Of a stretch of 6,698 nucleotides of DNA, positions 1 to 6,246 are shown one piece after another. This DNA is from Trueperaceae bacterium (GTDB taxonomy: Bacteria; Deinococcota; Deinococci; Deinococcales; Trueperaceae): NCBI GenBank assembly GCA_007130355.1, contig SLSQ01000303.1:1-6698 (forward strand), given 5' to 3'. A program made the translations under genes and the position numbers. The notes beneath the pieces were generated by a model that searched no databases, had not been told where the DNA came from, and saw only the letters and a list, made by a program, of their open reading frames with translations. How positions within the stretch are numbered: position 1 is the first letter of the stretch; every line of letters begins with the position of its first letter.

Positions 1-23
1 CGCGCGACCCTTCGGGTCGCGCG
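1..23. terminator. Perfect 10-bp GC-rich hairpin upstream of betA
   Basis: Bases 1-10 and 14-23 are perfect reverse complements, separated by TTC. The stem may continue beyond the left edge of the window. A C-run follows, not a T-run, so it is not a canonical intrinsic terminator. It could end an upstream gene's transcript, or form part of the 5' leader of the betA transcript just before the ribosome binding site at 36-42. The pairing is seen directly; the role is inferred. Confidence 0.45.
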
Positions 24-35
24 CCCCCCTGCGAG

Positions 36-42
36 AAGGAGA
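36..42 (+). promoter_or_regulatory. Strong Shine-Dalgarno serving the leader ORF, not betA directly
   Basis: AAGGAGA lies 5 nt before the ATG at 48-50, a near-ideal ribosome binding site. It is too far (58 nt) from the betA ATG at 101 to serve it directly. It is the main evidence that the 18-codon ORF in between is translated. betA has its own weaker GGAG at 89-92, 8 nt before its ATG and inside the leader ORF. Confidence 0.6.
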
Positions 43-47
43 CGATC

Positions 48-104
48 ATGCACCGACGCCGCACCGAAGCACGCCGCGCCCGAGTTCCGGAGCCGTCCGC
101 ATGA
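48..104 (+). CDS. Putative 18-aa arginine-rich leader peptide overlapping the betA start
   Basis: This short ORF reads MHRRRTEARRARVPEPSA and then stops. Its TGA (102-104) overlaps the betA ATG (101-103) as ATGA, the classic layout for translational coupling. An AAGGAGA site precedes its ATG at good spacing. Six of 18 residues are Arg (codons CGA, CGC, CGC, CGC, CGC, CGA), clustered as RRR, RR and R. It has no recognisable domain and is too short for homology. It may be a coupling ORF that delivers ribosomes to betA, or a regulatory leader whose translation responds to a condition such as arginyl-tRNA supply. It is in a different frame from betA, so it is not an N-terminal extension. It could also be a chance ORF after a well-placed ribosome binding site. 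The layout is seen directly; the function is inferred. Confidence 0.45.
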   Translation: MHRRRTEARRARVPEPSA

Positions 105-1750
105 GCCGGCGCCCCGACGTGCTCGTGATCGGTGGCGGGTCCGCCGGTTCGGCGCTGGCGGCGCGCCTCAGCGAAGACGCCGACACGAACGTGCTGGTCC
201 TCGAGGCCGGCCGACCCGACTCGCTCTGGGACGTGCTGATCCAGATGCCCGCCGCGCTGCCGTTCCCGATCGGGAGCCGCTTCTACGACTGGAAGTACGA
301 GTCGGACCCGGAGCCGTACATGGGCGGCCGGCGCGTCTACCACGCGCGCGGCAAGATCCTCGGGGGGTCGTCGAGCATCAACGGGATGATCTTCCAGCGC
401 GGCAACCCGATGGACTACGACCGCTGGGCGCAACGGCCCGGCATGGAGAGCTGGGACTACGCGCACTGCCTCCCGTACTTCAAGCGGATGGAGACCTGGA
501 CCGGCGGGGAGAGCCCCTACCGTGGCGACGACGGTCCGCTCGAGCTGGAGCGCGGCCCGGCCACGAACCCCCTCTACCAGGCGTTCTTCGAGGCGGCGCG
601 GCAGGCGGGCTACGACCGCACCGACGACGTGAACGGCGCCAAGCAGGAGGGGTTCGCCCCGTTCGATCGGAACGTCCGGCACGGCCGGCGCCTCTCCGCC
701 TCGCGCGCCTACCTGCACCCGGTGATGCACCGACCGAACCTCGAGGTCCGTACCCGCGCCTTCGTGACGCGCATCCTGTTCGAGGGGTCCCGCGCCATCG
801 GGGTCGAGGTGGTCCACCGCGGGCGGACCGAACGGATCCTGGCCGGGGAGGTGGTCCTGGCCGGCGGCGCGATCGCCACGCCGCAGCTGCTGCAACTGAG
901 CGGCGTCGGCCCGGCCGATCACCTGCGCTCGCTCGGCATCGACGTGGTCGAGGACCTGCCCGGCGTCGGCGCCAACCTGCAGGACCACCTCGAGGTGTAC
1001 ATCCAGCATGCCTGCAAGCAGCCGGTGTCGATGGCGCCGTGGTTGGCCTGGTGGCGCCGGCCGTGGGTGGGGGCGCAGTGGCTGTTCTTCCGCAGCGGCG
1101 CGGGCGCCACGAACCACTTCGAGGGCGGCGGCTTCGTGCGGTCGAACGACGAGGTCGACTGGCCGAACCTGATGTTCCACTTCCTGCCGCTCGCCGTCCG
1201 CTACGACGGGAGCAGCCCAGCCACGGGTCACGGCTACCAGGTGCACGTCGGACCGATGTTCTCCGACGTCCGCGGCGAGCTGAAGATCGTGTCGACCGAC
1301 CCGCGCGCGAAGCCGTCGATGCGGTTCAACTACTTGTCGACCGAACGGGACCGGCGCGAGTGGATCGAAGCGATCCGCACGGCCCGCAAGATCCTGTCGC
1401 AGCCGGCGTTCGCGCCGTACGACGCCGGCGAGCTGTCGCCCGGACCGGAGGTCGAGAGCGACCAGCAGATCCTCGACTGGGTCGCCAAGGACGCCGAGAC
1501 GGCGCTCCACCCGTCCTGCACCGCCAAGATGGGACCGTCCAGCGACCCGGAGGCGGTGGTCGACCCGACCACCATGGGGGTGCACGGCACGGAGGGCCTG
1601 CGCGTGGTGGACGCCTCGGTGATGCCGCACGTCACGAACGCGAACATCTACGCGCCCGTGATGATGATCGCCGAGAAGGCGTCCGACCTGATCCGCGGCC
1701 TGGCCCCCCTGCCGGCCGAAGACCTGCCGGTACACCGGCACCGGAGCTGA
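101..1750 (+). CDS. betA: Choline dehydrogenase, GMC oxidoreductase family
   Basis: FAD-dependent oxidation of choline to betaine aldehyde (and possibly on to glycine betaine), feeding electrons to the respiratory chain; in other bacteria the enzyme is membrane-associated. The protein has 549 residues, close to the 550-560 usual for BetA. The Rossmann motif GGGSAG is at residues 11-16, with the ribose-binding E35-A-G downstream. GMC signature 1 is near 82-101 (RGKILGGSSSINGM) and signature 2 at 255-270 (GGAIATPQLLQLSGVG). The catalytic His is H470 in HPSCTAKMG, and the C-terminal N-A-N-I-Y-A-P segment at 513-519 provides the second active-site position. BetA-specific stretches such as MPAALPFP, EPYMGGRR, NLQDHLE and NHFEGGGF favour choline dehydrogenase over generic alcohol-oxidising GMC enzymes. 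The start at 101 gives the normal family N-terminus, with GGAG 8 nt upstream. The cupin gene follows after 3 nt. No betB or betI is in the window; they may lie to the left. Confidence 0.87.
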   Translation: MSRRPDVLVIGGGSAGSALAARLSEDADTNVLVLEAGRPDSLWDVLIQMPAALPFPIGSRFYDWKYESDPEPYMGGRRVYHARGKILGGSSSINGMIFQRGNPMDYDRWAQRPGMESWDYAHCLPYFKRMETWTGGESPYRGDDGPLELERGPATNPLYQAFFEAARQAGYDRTDDVNGAKQEGFAPFDRNVRHGRRLSASRAYLHPVMHRPNLEVRTRAFVTRILFEGSRAIGVEVVHRGRTERILAGEVVLAGGAIATPQLLQLSGVGPADHLRSLGIDVVEDLPGVGANLQDHLEVYIQHACKQPVSMAPWLAWWRRPWVGAQWLFFRSGAGATNHFEGGGFVRSNDEVDWPNLMFHFLPLAVRYDGSSPATGHGYQVHVGPMFSDVRGELKIVSTDPRAKPSMRFNYLSTERDRREWIEAIRTARKILSQPAFAPYDAGELSPGPEVESDQQILDWVAKDAETALHPSCTAKMGPSSDPEAVVDPTTMGVHGTEGLRVVDASVMPHVTNANIYAPVMMIAEKASDLIRGLAPLPAEDLPVHRHRS

Positions 1751-1753
1751 CGG

Positions 1754-2089
1754 GTGCGTCGTTGGCCGCTGCACGAGGGCACGGAGGGCGAGACCGGCGT
1801 GCGGACGCTGCTGGACCTCGCGGCACGCGAAGGCGCGGCGTTGCGGGCCGGCAGCGTCCGGCTCGCGCCGGGGCAGCGGGTGCCGGTGGAGGGCACGGGC
1901 GCGCACGCGGCCGACGAGCTCTCCCTGATCGTGCGCGGCTCGCTGCGCGGCGAGAGCGGCGGCGCCCCGTTCACCGTCTCGGCCGGCGAGGTCACCCTGA
2001 TCCCGGCCGGCGAGGCGCACTGGGCGGTCGCCGGCGACGAGGGCGCCGAGATCTTCTGGGTCTGGTTCGGCGACCTCGGCGCCGGCTGA
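1754..2089 (+). CDS. Small single-domain cupin protein
   Basis: A 111-residue beta-barrel protein with a GTG start 3 nt after the betA stop; GGAG at 1743-1746, inside the end of betA, sits 7 nt before it. It is therefore almost certainly co-transcribed with betA. Cupin motif 1 is reduced: G49-A-H51-A-A-D-E55, with Gly where the first His of HxH normally stands. Motif 2 is intact: G78-E-V-T-L-I-P84-A-G86-E-A-H89. H51, E55 and H89 could still make a 2-His-1-Glu metal site. Cupins this small are either metal enzymes (dioxygenases, isomerases, lyases) or ligand-sensing proteins, and nothing here identifies the substrate. There is no DNA-binding domain and no signal peptide, so it is likely cytoplasmic. 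Pairing with betA suggests a role in choline or betaine metabolism or sensing, but this is inference only. Confidence 0.8.
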   Translation: MRRWPLHEGTEGETGVRTLLDLAAREGAALRAGSVRLAPGQRVPVEGTGAHAADELSLIVRGSLRGESGGAPFTVSAGEVTLIPAGEAHWAVAGDEGAEIFWVWFGDLGAG

Positions 2090-2118
2090 CGCGGCCGGGA
2101 CGGGTCCGAGGCGCACGC

Positions 2119-2152
2119 GACCGGGCGGCGGGGTCCTCCCCGCCGCCCGGTC
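2119..2152. terminator. Perfect 15-bp hairpin between convergent genes, probable bidirectional terminator
   Basis: Bases 2119-2133 and 2138-2152 are perfect reverse complements around a TCCT loop, 29 nt after the cupin stop and 36 nt beyond the stop of the convergent binding-protein gene. The stem is nearly all G/C. It lacks a strong T-run on either side (the plus side reads CGTTCGGT), as is common for terminators in very GC-rich genomes. Its position between two convergent operons supports bidirectional termination. Confidence 0.72.
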
Positions 2153-2160
2153 CGTTCGGT

Positions 2161-2182
2161 CGGCGCGTCCTGTTCCGCGCCG
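2161..2182. repeat. Second short inverted repeat in the convergent intergenic region
   Basis: CGGCGCG at 2161-2167 pairs with CGCGCCG at 2176-2182 across an 8-nt loop, 6 nt past the stop codon of the minus-strand binding-protein gene. It is the first hairpin a minus-strand polymerase would transcribe after that gene, followed by the stronger one at 2119-2152. It may add to termination or protect the 3' end of the mRNA. Confidence 0.4.
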
Positions 2183-2188
2183 GTCGGC

Positions 2189-3721
2189 TCAGCGATCGAG
2201 CCAGGTGGTCCGCAGTCCCAGGTAGCTGGTGTTCGGGAAGTGCTCGAAGCCACGCACCTCGCCCCGGATCGCCTCGTACTGCGACGAGTGGAACAGGAAC
2301 ACGTGCGCCGCGTCCTCGAGGATCAGGCGCTGGGCCTCGAGGTAGATCTCGCGCCGCTCCTCCGGATCGGACACTTGGCGGCCGCGCTCGAGCAGCACGT
2401 CCACCTCGGGGTTCGAGTAGTTCCCGAGGTTGCCGCCGTTGTCGGTGTAGAAGACGTTGAACAGGAAGTCGTCCGGGTCGCTCTGGCCCGATTCGCCCAG
2501 GATGGTGGCGTCGAAGTCGCCTTCGAGCGCCTTGGGCAGGTAGATGCTCCAGTCCTCGGCCACGATGTTCGCGGTCACGCCGATCTCGGCCAGGTTCGCC
2601 TGGACCACCTCGGCCGGCGTGCGCAGGAAGTCGTAGGTGGTGGTGACGTAGAGGTCGAACTCGAAGCCGTCCGGCACGCTCGAGGCGGCCATCTCGGCGC
2701 GGGCGGCCTCGAGGTCGCGGCCGACGTACGGGCTGTCGCGCACGCCGTAGTGGTTCGAGGCGGGGATGGTGGTGCCGGTCGCGGGCACGCCGCCGGTGCC
2801 GAACAGGGCGAGGTCGACGACCGCCTGCTCGTCGATCGCGTACGAGAACGCGCGCCGCACGTGCGGGTCATCGAACGGCGCGCGCGCGACGTTGAGGTAG
2901 ACGCTGCGGAAGTTCGCGGAGAGGCCGCCCACGACCTCGACCTCGGGGTCGGCGTCGAGGACGTCGACGTCGGCGGCCGGAACGTACTCGATCCAGTCGA
3001 CGGCGCCGGTCTGCACCGCCGTGGTGCGGGAGGTCGGGTCCGGGTAGAACTGGAAGGTGATGCCGTCGAGGTACGGCAGCGCGTTCCCGTCGGCGTCGGT
3101 GGCCCAGTGGTCGTCGAAGCGCTCGAGCACCATCCGGGTCTGCGGCAGGTACTCGACGAAGCGGAACGGGCCGCTTCCGACCACGACCTCCTGCAGGTCG
3201 CCGTGCTCGCGGACGACCGCTTCGGGAACGATCACGTTGAGGCTGTGCGCGAGCTTCGACAGCAGCGGCGAGAACGGCTCGGCCAAGTTCAGCACCACCG
3301 TACGGTCGTCGGGTACGTCGATGGAGTCGACCACGGCGAAGTCGTCGCCACGGGGCGAGGCGACGTCCGGATCCTTGATGCGCGAGATCGAGAACGCCAC
3401 GTCTCCGGCGGTGACCGGAGAACCGTCGTGGAACATGGCGTTCTCGCGGAGCGTGAAGGTCCAGGTGCGGCCGTCGTCGCTCGCCTCCCACGACTCCGCC
3501 AGCCCCGGCACGATCTGGAGGCTCGAATCGAACATCACGAGCGTGTCGTAGACGTTCTCGAGCATGTTGCGCGTGGCGGTGGCGCCGGTGATGTGCGGGT
3601 CGAGGCCGACCGGGTCGGCCTGCATGCCGGCCCGGAGCACGCCGCCGGTCGACTGCGCCGCCGCGGTCCCCGCGACCGCGATCGCCGCGAAGAGGAGAAC
3701 GATCAGGGAGCGTCGGATCAT
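2189..3721 (-). CDS. ABC transporter substrate-binding protein, family 5 (peptide/nickel type)
   Basis: The extracytoplasmic binding protein of a Dpp/Opp-like importer, 510 residues. The N-terminus is a Sec signal peptide: R3-R4, a hydrophobic core at about 6-18, and a likely cut after A20-A-A22 before Q23. There is no lipobox Cys, so the mature protein should be soluble in a periplasm. The family 5 signature spans about 74-115 (LAESWEASDDGRTWTFTLRE, then FHDGSPVTAGDVAFS). The start at 3721 is chosen because GGAGG lies 6 nt upstream and the signal peptide begins there. The same frame is open 32 codons further up to 3817, but that extension would overlap the permease gene and bury the signal peptide. 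Last gene of the minus-strand operon, 55 nt after the permease C gene. Family 5 proteins bind di- and oligopeptides, opines, haem, nickel complexes or sugars; the ligand cannot be read from this sequence. Confidence 0.88.
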   Translation of the reverse strand: MIRRSLIVLLFAAIAVAGTAAAQSTGGVLRAGMQADPVGLDPHITGATATRNMLENVYDTLVMFDSSLQIVPGLAESWEASDDGRTWTFTLRENAMFHDGSPVTAGDVAFSISRIKDPDVASPRGDDFAVVDSIDVPDDRTVVLNLAEPFSPLLSKLAHSLNVIVPEAVVREHGDLQEVVVGSGPFRFVEYLPQTRMVLERFDDHWATDADGNALPYLDGITFQFYPDPTSRTTAVQTGAVDWIEYVPAADVDVLDADPEVEVVGGLSANFRSVYLNVARAPFDDPHVRRAFSYAIDEQAVVDLALFGTGGVPATGTTIPASNHYGVRDSPYVGRDLEAARAEMAASSVPDGFEFDLYVTTTYDFLRTPAEVVQANLAEIGVTANIVAEDWSIYLPKALEGDFDATILGESGQSDPDDFLFNVFYTDNGGNLGNYSNPEVDVLLERGRQVSDPEERREIYLEAQRLILEDAAHVFLFHSSQYEAIRGEVRGFEHFPNTSYLGLRTTWLDR

Positions 3722-3727
3722 GCGGTA

Positions 3728-3732
3728 CCTCC
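3728..3732 (-). promoter_or_regulatory. Ribosome binding site that fixes the binding-protein start
   Basis: On the minus strand GGAGG is followed by the 6-nt spacer TACCGC and then ATG (3721-3719). It is the strongest such site in the minus-strand operon. It decides for the 3721 start over the in-frame ATG at 3817, and fits the usual excess of binding protein over permease. Confidence 0.8.
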
Positions 3733-3776
3733 AAGTGTGGGGACTTCGGGACCGAGGATACCGGCCGGGCCGGGGG

Positions 3777-4673
3777 TCAGGCGCGACCGCGGCCGCGCAG
3801 TCTGGGGTCCAGCGCATCGCGGAGCCCGTCCCCGAGCAGGTTGAACCCGAGGACCACCAGCACGATCGCCAGCCCCGGCGCGACCGTCGCCCACGGCGCC
3901 AGGGCCAAGAATCTCCGTCCCTCGGCGATCATCATGCCCCAGCTGGGCGTCGGCGGCTGGGTCCCGAGGCCGAGGAACGACAGCGACGCCTCGGCCAGGA
4001 TCGCGTAGGCGAGCCGCAGCGTGGTCTCGACCAGCAGCGGGGCGGCGGCGCCGGGCAGGACCGCCGCGGCCAGGATCCGCAGGTCGCGCGCGCCGAGCGA
4101 GCGGGCCGCCTCGACGTACTGCTCCTCGCGGACGGTCATCACCGCCGCCCGCGCGACGCGGGCGAACGGACCGACGTACACCACCCCGATCGCGAGCACC
4201 AGGTTCACGAAGCCGCCGCCCAGAAAGGCGAGCAGCGCGATCGCCAACAGGATCGCCGGGAACGACAGCAGCACGTCGGTCACGCGCATCACGACGCCGT
4301 CGACCACCCCCCGGTAGAAGCCGGCCAGCGCCCCGAGGGTTCCCCCGACCAGCAGCGCGAACGCCACCGACGCGAACGCCACCGACAGCGAGGCCCGCCC
4401 GCCGTGGACGATCCTCGAGAGGGTGTCGCGGCCGTACTGGTCGGTCCCGAGCCAGTGCTCGGAGGTGGGGCCCTGGAGCCTGTCGGCGGGCGCGAGGGCG
4501 AGGGGATCGTACGGCGCGACCCACGGGGCCGCCACCGCCGCGACGCTCGCGACGAGCACCAGCGCCGCACCGATCCCGCCCACGCCGAACAGGAGTCGGG
4601 ACCACGCCTCGCGCGCACGGCCACGTGCGGCGGTGCGCGCGCCGCGCACCGGTGCGCCGGCCACCTCAGCCAT
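3777..4673 (-). CDS. ABC transporter permease, DppC/OppC-like
   Basis: The second inner-membrane subunit of the peptide-type importer, 298 residues. A cytoplasmic, Arg-rich N-terminus is followed by a first membrane helix at about 27-50 (ending AAPWVAPYDP). The DppC-type hallmark HWLGTDQYGRD is at 73-83. The BPD_transp_1 core has helices at about 97-118, 133-152, 156-176, 206-226 and 260-284. The EAA loop that docks to the ATPase reads VEAARSLGARDLRI with the following LP at 206-207 (about 187-207). The C-terminus LGFNLLGDGLRDALDPRLRG is typical of DppC. Its start overlaps the end of the upstream permease gene by 8 nt (ATGGCTGA), with GAGG 7 nt before the ATG, so translation is coupled and the two are made in equal amounts. 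The substrate is unknown. Confidence 0.9.
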   Translation of the reverse strand: MAEVAGAPVRGARTAARGRAREAWSRLLFGVGGIGAALVLVASVAAVAAPWVAPYDPLALAPADRLQGPTSEHWLGTDQYGRDTLSRIVHGGRASLSVAFASVAFALLVGGTLGALAGFYRGVVDGVVMRVTDVLLSFPAILLAIALLAFLGGGFVNLVLAIGVVYVGPFARVARAAVMTVREEQYVEAARSLGARDLRILAAAVLPGAAAPLLVETTLRLAYAILAEASLSFLGLGTQPPTPSWGMMIAEGRRFLALAPWATVAPGLAIVLVVLGFNLLGDGLRDALDPRLRGRGRA

Positions 4674-5616
4674 AGCGGACCCTCGGGTCGATCAGCGCGT
4701 AGGCGACGTCGACGAGCAGATTGACCGCGACGAAGGCGACGGCGATCAGCAGCACGGCGCCCTGCACCACCGGGTAGTCGCGGAGGTTGATCCCCTCCAG
4801 CGCGAACCGGCCGACGCCGGGCAGGCTGAACACCTGCTCGATGATCACCGCGCCGCCGAGGAGCTGCCCGAACTGGAGCCCGACGACGGTCACCACCGGG
4901 ATCAGCGCGGTCCGCAGGGCGTGGCGGACGGTGACGGTGCCCTCGCGCACCCCCTTGGCCCGCGCGGTGCGCACGTAGTCGCGGTGCAGCGTCTCGAGCA
5001 GCGACGAGCGCACGATCCGGGTGGTGGCGGCCGCCAGCACCAGACCGAGCGACAGGGCGGGGAGCACCATGTGCCGCAGGTTCTCGACCGGGTCCTCGGA
5101 GAACGCCACGTACCCCGCCGGTGGCAGCCAGCGCAGCTCGAGCGAGAACGCCAGGATCAGCAGGATGCCGAGGAAGAAGCCGGGCACGGAGAGGCCGAGC
5201 AGCGCGATCAGCGACGCGAGTCCGTCCGGCCACCGCCCCCGGTGCAGGGCGGCGACCACGCCCAGCGGCACGGCGATCGCCAGGGCGATCGTCAGGGCGG
5301 AGAGCGTCAGCTGGAGGGTCACCGGGAAGCGCAGCGCCAGGTCGGTCGCGACCGGACGGCCGGTCCGGAGCGAGCTGCCGAGGTCGCCCTGCACGGCGGC
5401 GGCGAGCCACTGACCGAACTGCTCGTGCACCGGAAGGTCCAGCCCGAACATCCGCCGCAGTTCCGCCATCCGCTCGACCGAGACGTTCCCCTCGAGCCCC
5501 ACCAAGTTCGTGACGACGTCGCCGGGCACGGCGCGCATGAGCAGGAACACGATCGCCGCCACGCCCAGCAGGGTCGGCACCGCCAGCAGGACGCGGCGGC
5601 CCAGGAAGATCAGCAT
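4666..5616 (-). CDS. ABC transporter permease, DppB/OppB-like
   Basis: The first inner-membrane subunit of the importer, 316 residues, the normal length. The N-terminal helix (about 9-29) leads into RAVPGD, the usual DppB opening. GDLGSSLRTGRPV at 77-89 is the characteristic periplasmic segment. Core helices lie at about 102-124, 133-158, 183-200, 236-258 and 284-305. The EAA-type ATPase-docking loop is DYVRTARAKGVREGTV (213-228), followed by LIP at 238-240. EQVFSLPGVG at 260-269 and ALIDPRVRYG at the very C-terminus complete the family pattern. The EAA loop implies partner ATPases (DppD/DppF type), but none is adjacent. The ATG at 5616 follows GGGGGCGGA, a poor ribosome binding site next to a 10-bp hairpin. 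The gene lies 46 nt after the DinB-like gene and may be co-transcribed with it. Confidence 0.9.
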   Translation of the reverse strand: MLIFLGRRVLLAVPTLLGVAAIVFLLMRAVPGDVVTNLVGLEGNVSVERMAELRRMFGLDLPVHEQFGQWLAAAVQGDLGSSLRTGRPVATDLALRFPVTLQLTLSALTIALAIAVPLGVVAALHRGRWPDGLASLIALLGLSVPGFFLGILLILAFSLELRWLPPAGYVAFSEDPVENLRHMVLPALSLGLVLAAATTRIVRSSLLETLHRDYVRTARAKGVREGTVTVRHALRTALIPVVTVVGLQFGQLLGGAVIIEQVFSLPGVGRFALEGINLRDYPVVQGAVLLIAVAFVAVNLLVDVAYALIDPRVRYG

Positions 5617-5625
5617 TCCGCCCCC

Positions 5626-5650
5626 GGACCGGCGCGCACGGCGCCGGTCC
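5626..5650 (-). promoter_or_regulatory. Hairpin in the leader of the permease B gene
   Basis: GGACCGGCGC (5626-5635) and GCGCCGGTCC (5641-5650) form a perfect 10-bp stem with a 5-nt loop, in the 46-nt gap between the DinB-like stop and the permease B ATG. The stem ends immediately before the G-rich segment that would serve as ribosome binding site. No T-run follows on the minus strand, so it could be a weak terminator, a processing or stability element dividing the operon, or a translational control element. The pairing is seen directly; the role is inferred. Confidence 0.45.
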
Positions 5651-5662
5651 CCCCTGCCCGGT

Positions 5663-6205
5663 TCACGAAAGCGGCTGGTCCTTCCCGAGCCGACCGATGC
5701 GGATCGGCGCGCTCGGGTAGCGCACCTCGGGGACCGGAGACCCGGCCAGGCGCCGCAGGAGGGCCAGCTGCCCCACGTGGGCCGCCACGTCGAGGAGCGG
5801 CCCCTGGATCAGTTGGTGGCACCGCTTCGCGTCGAGGCTCGCCCAGGCGGCGTCGTCGGCGAACGCCGCGTCGAGCGCGGCGAACGCCAGGTAGACGCGT
5901 TCGGTCTCGCCCGCCCAGACCCGGACCGGATCGTCGTCGGCGTCGGCCCGTTCCTCCGGGCGCGGTTCCAGCGCGGCGGCGTCGCCCGCGACGCGCACGG
6001 CGGCGCGTTCGATCAGGTCGCTGACGTGCCGCAGCAGCGCGACCGGGGTCCGGACCCCTTCGGGCGGCGCGAGGGTCGCGAGGCTCGGAGGCGCATCGCG
6101 CAACACGACGGTCGTCCGGTAGGCGAGGGACGCGGTCAGGTGCCGGAGCGCGCGGCGGGCGTCCGGAGCCGCGGCCGGCGGGTTCATGCCCTCGGGTTCG
6201 GTCAT
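5663..6205 (-). CDS. DinB-superfamily (YfiT-like four-helix) protein
   Basis: A 180-residue cytoplasmic protein of the DinB/YfiT-like putative metalloenzyme superfamily, a four-helix bundle usually holding a divalent metal through three His. Visible candidates are H60 (end of the second helix, VALLRHVSDLIE), H143 (LLDVAAHVGQLALLRRLAG, the typical last helix) and possibly H130. The middle (80-95) is an acidic, Arg/Asp-rich insert, probably a loop. The C-terminus ends in PIRIGRLGKDQPLS, a conserved-looking tail. Members include thiol-dependent S-transferases and stress-induced proteins of unknown function; the reaction here cannot be assigned. The start at 6205 is supported by TACGAT 6 nt upstream, which implies a leaderless mRNA; no Shine-Dalgarno is present. 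An in-frame Met at residue 7 is a weaker alternative. It diverges from the sulfatase and precedes the importer genes. Confidence 0.72.
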   Translation of the reverse strand: MTEPEGMNPPAAAPDARRALRHLTASLAYRTTVVLRDAPPSLATLAPPEGVRTPVALLRHVSDLIERAAVRVAGDAAALEPRPEERADADDDPVRVWAGETERVYLAFAALDAAFADDAAWASLDAKRCHQLIQGPLLDVAAHVGQLALLRRLAGSPVPEVRYPSAPIRIGRLGKDQPLS

Positions 6206-6211
6206 GCCCGC

Positions 6212-6217
6212 ATCGTA
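6212..6217 (-). promoter_or_regulatory. -10 box of the DinB-like gene, leaderless
   Basis: Read on the minus strand the hexamer is TACGAT (TANNNT type), followed by the 6-nt spacer GCGGGC and then the ATG at 6205. This puts the expected transcription start on the A of the ATG, so the mRNA would have no 5' leader, consistent with the absence of a ribosome binding site. No TTGACA-like -35 is visible; at 17-bp spacing the -35 position falls on the -10 box of the opposite gene. Confidence 0.62.
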
Positions 6218-6234
6218 CCGGCCACGGGACGACG

Positions 6235-6240
6235 TACGAT
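6235..6240 (+). promoter_or_regulatory. -10 box of the sulfatase gene, leaderless
   Basis: TACGAT is followed by the 6-nt spacer CGGGCC and the ATG at 6247, the same geometry as the divergent promoter at 6212-6217. No ribosome binding site precedes the ATG, so a leaderless transcript starting at its A is expected. The two boxes form a 7-bp inverted repeat (6212-6218 with 6234-6240) separated by 15 bp, which could also act as an operator. Confidence 0.62.
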
Positions 6241-6246
6241 CGGGCC

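Noticed and set aside
1754..2089. DMSP lyase of the cupin type
   Set aside because: Those enzymes use a complete HxH...E...H ligand set with a nearby Tyr. Here the first His is Gly, and nothing else in the window concerns DMSP.
3722..3776. Internal promoter (minus-strand TATCCT at 3760-3755) and a CCGGCC-G-GGCCGG palindrome before the binding-protein gene
   Set aside because: The hexamer has no supporting -35 or spacing evidence and the palindrome has a 1-nt spacer that cannot form an RNA loop. Both are expected by chance at this GC content.
3722..3817. 32-residue N-terminal extension of the binding protein
   Set aside because: It overlaps the permease C gene, lacks a ribosome binding site, and would place the signal peptide internally. 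GGAGG and the signal peptide both point to 3721.
2240..3844. Long open frame on the plus strand antisense to the binding-protein gene (and similar long frames antisense to the permeases and in the +2 frame of betA)
   Set aside because: Very high GC makes stop codons rare in all frames. These translations are low-complexity Arg/Gly/Ala/Pro or Val/Glu/His-rich, match no family, and lie over genes with clear domains.
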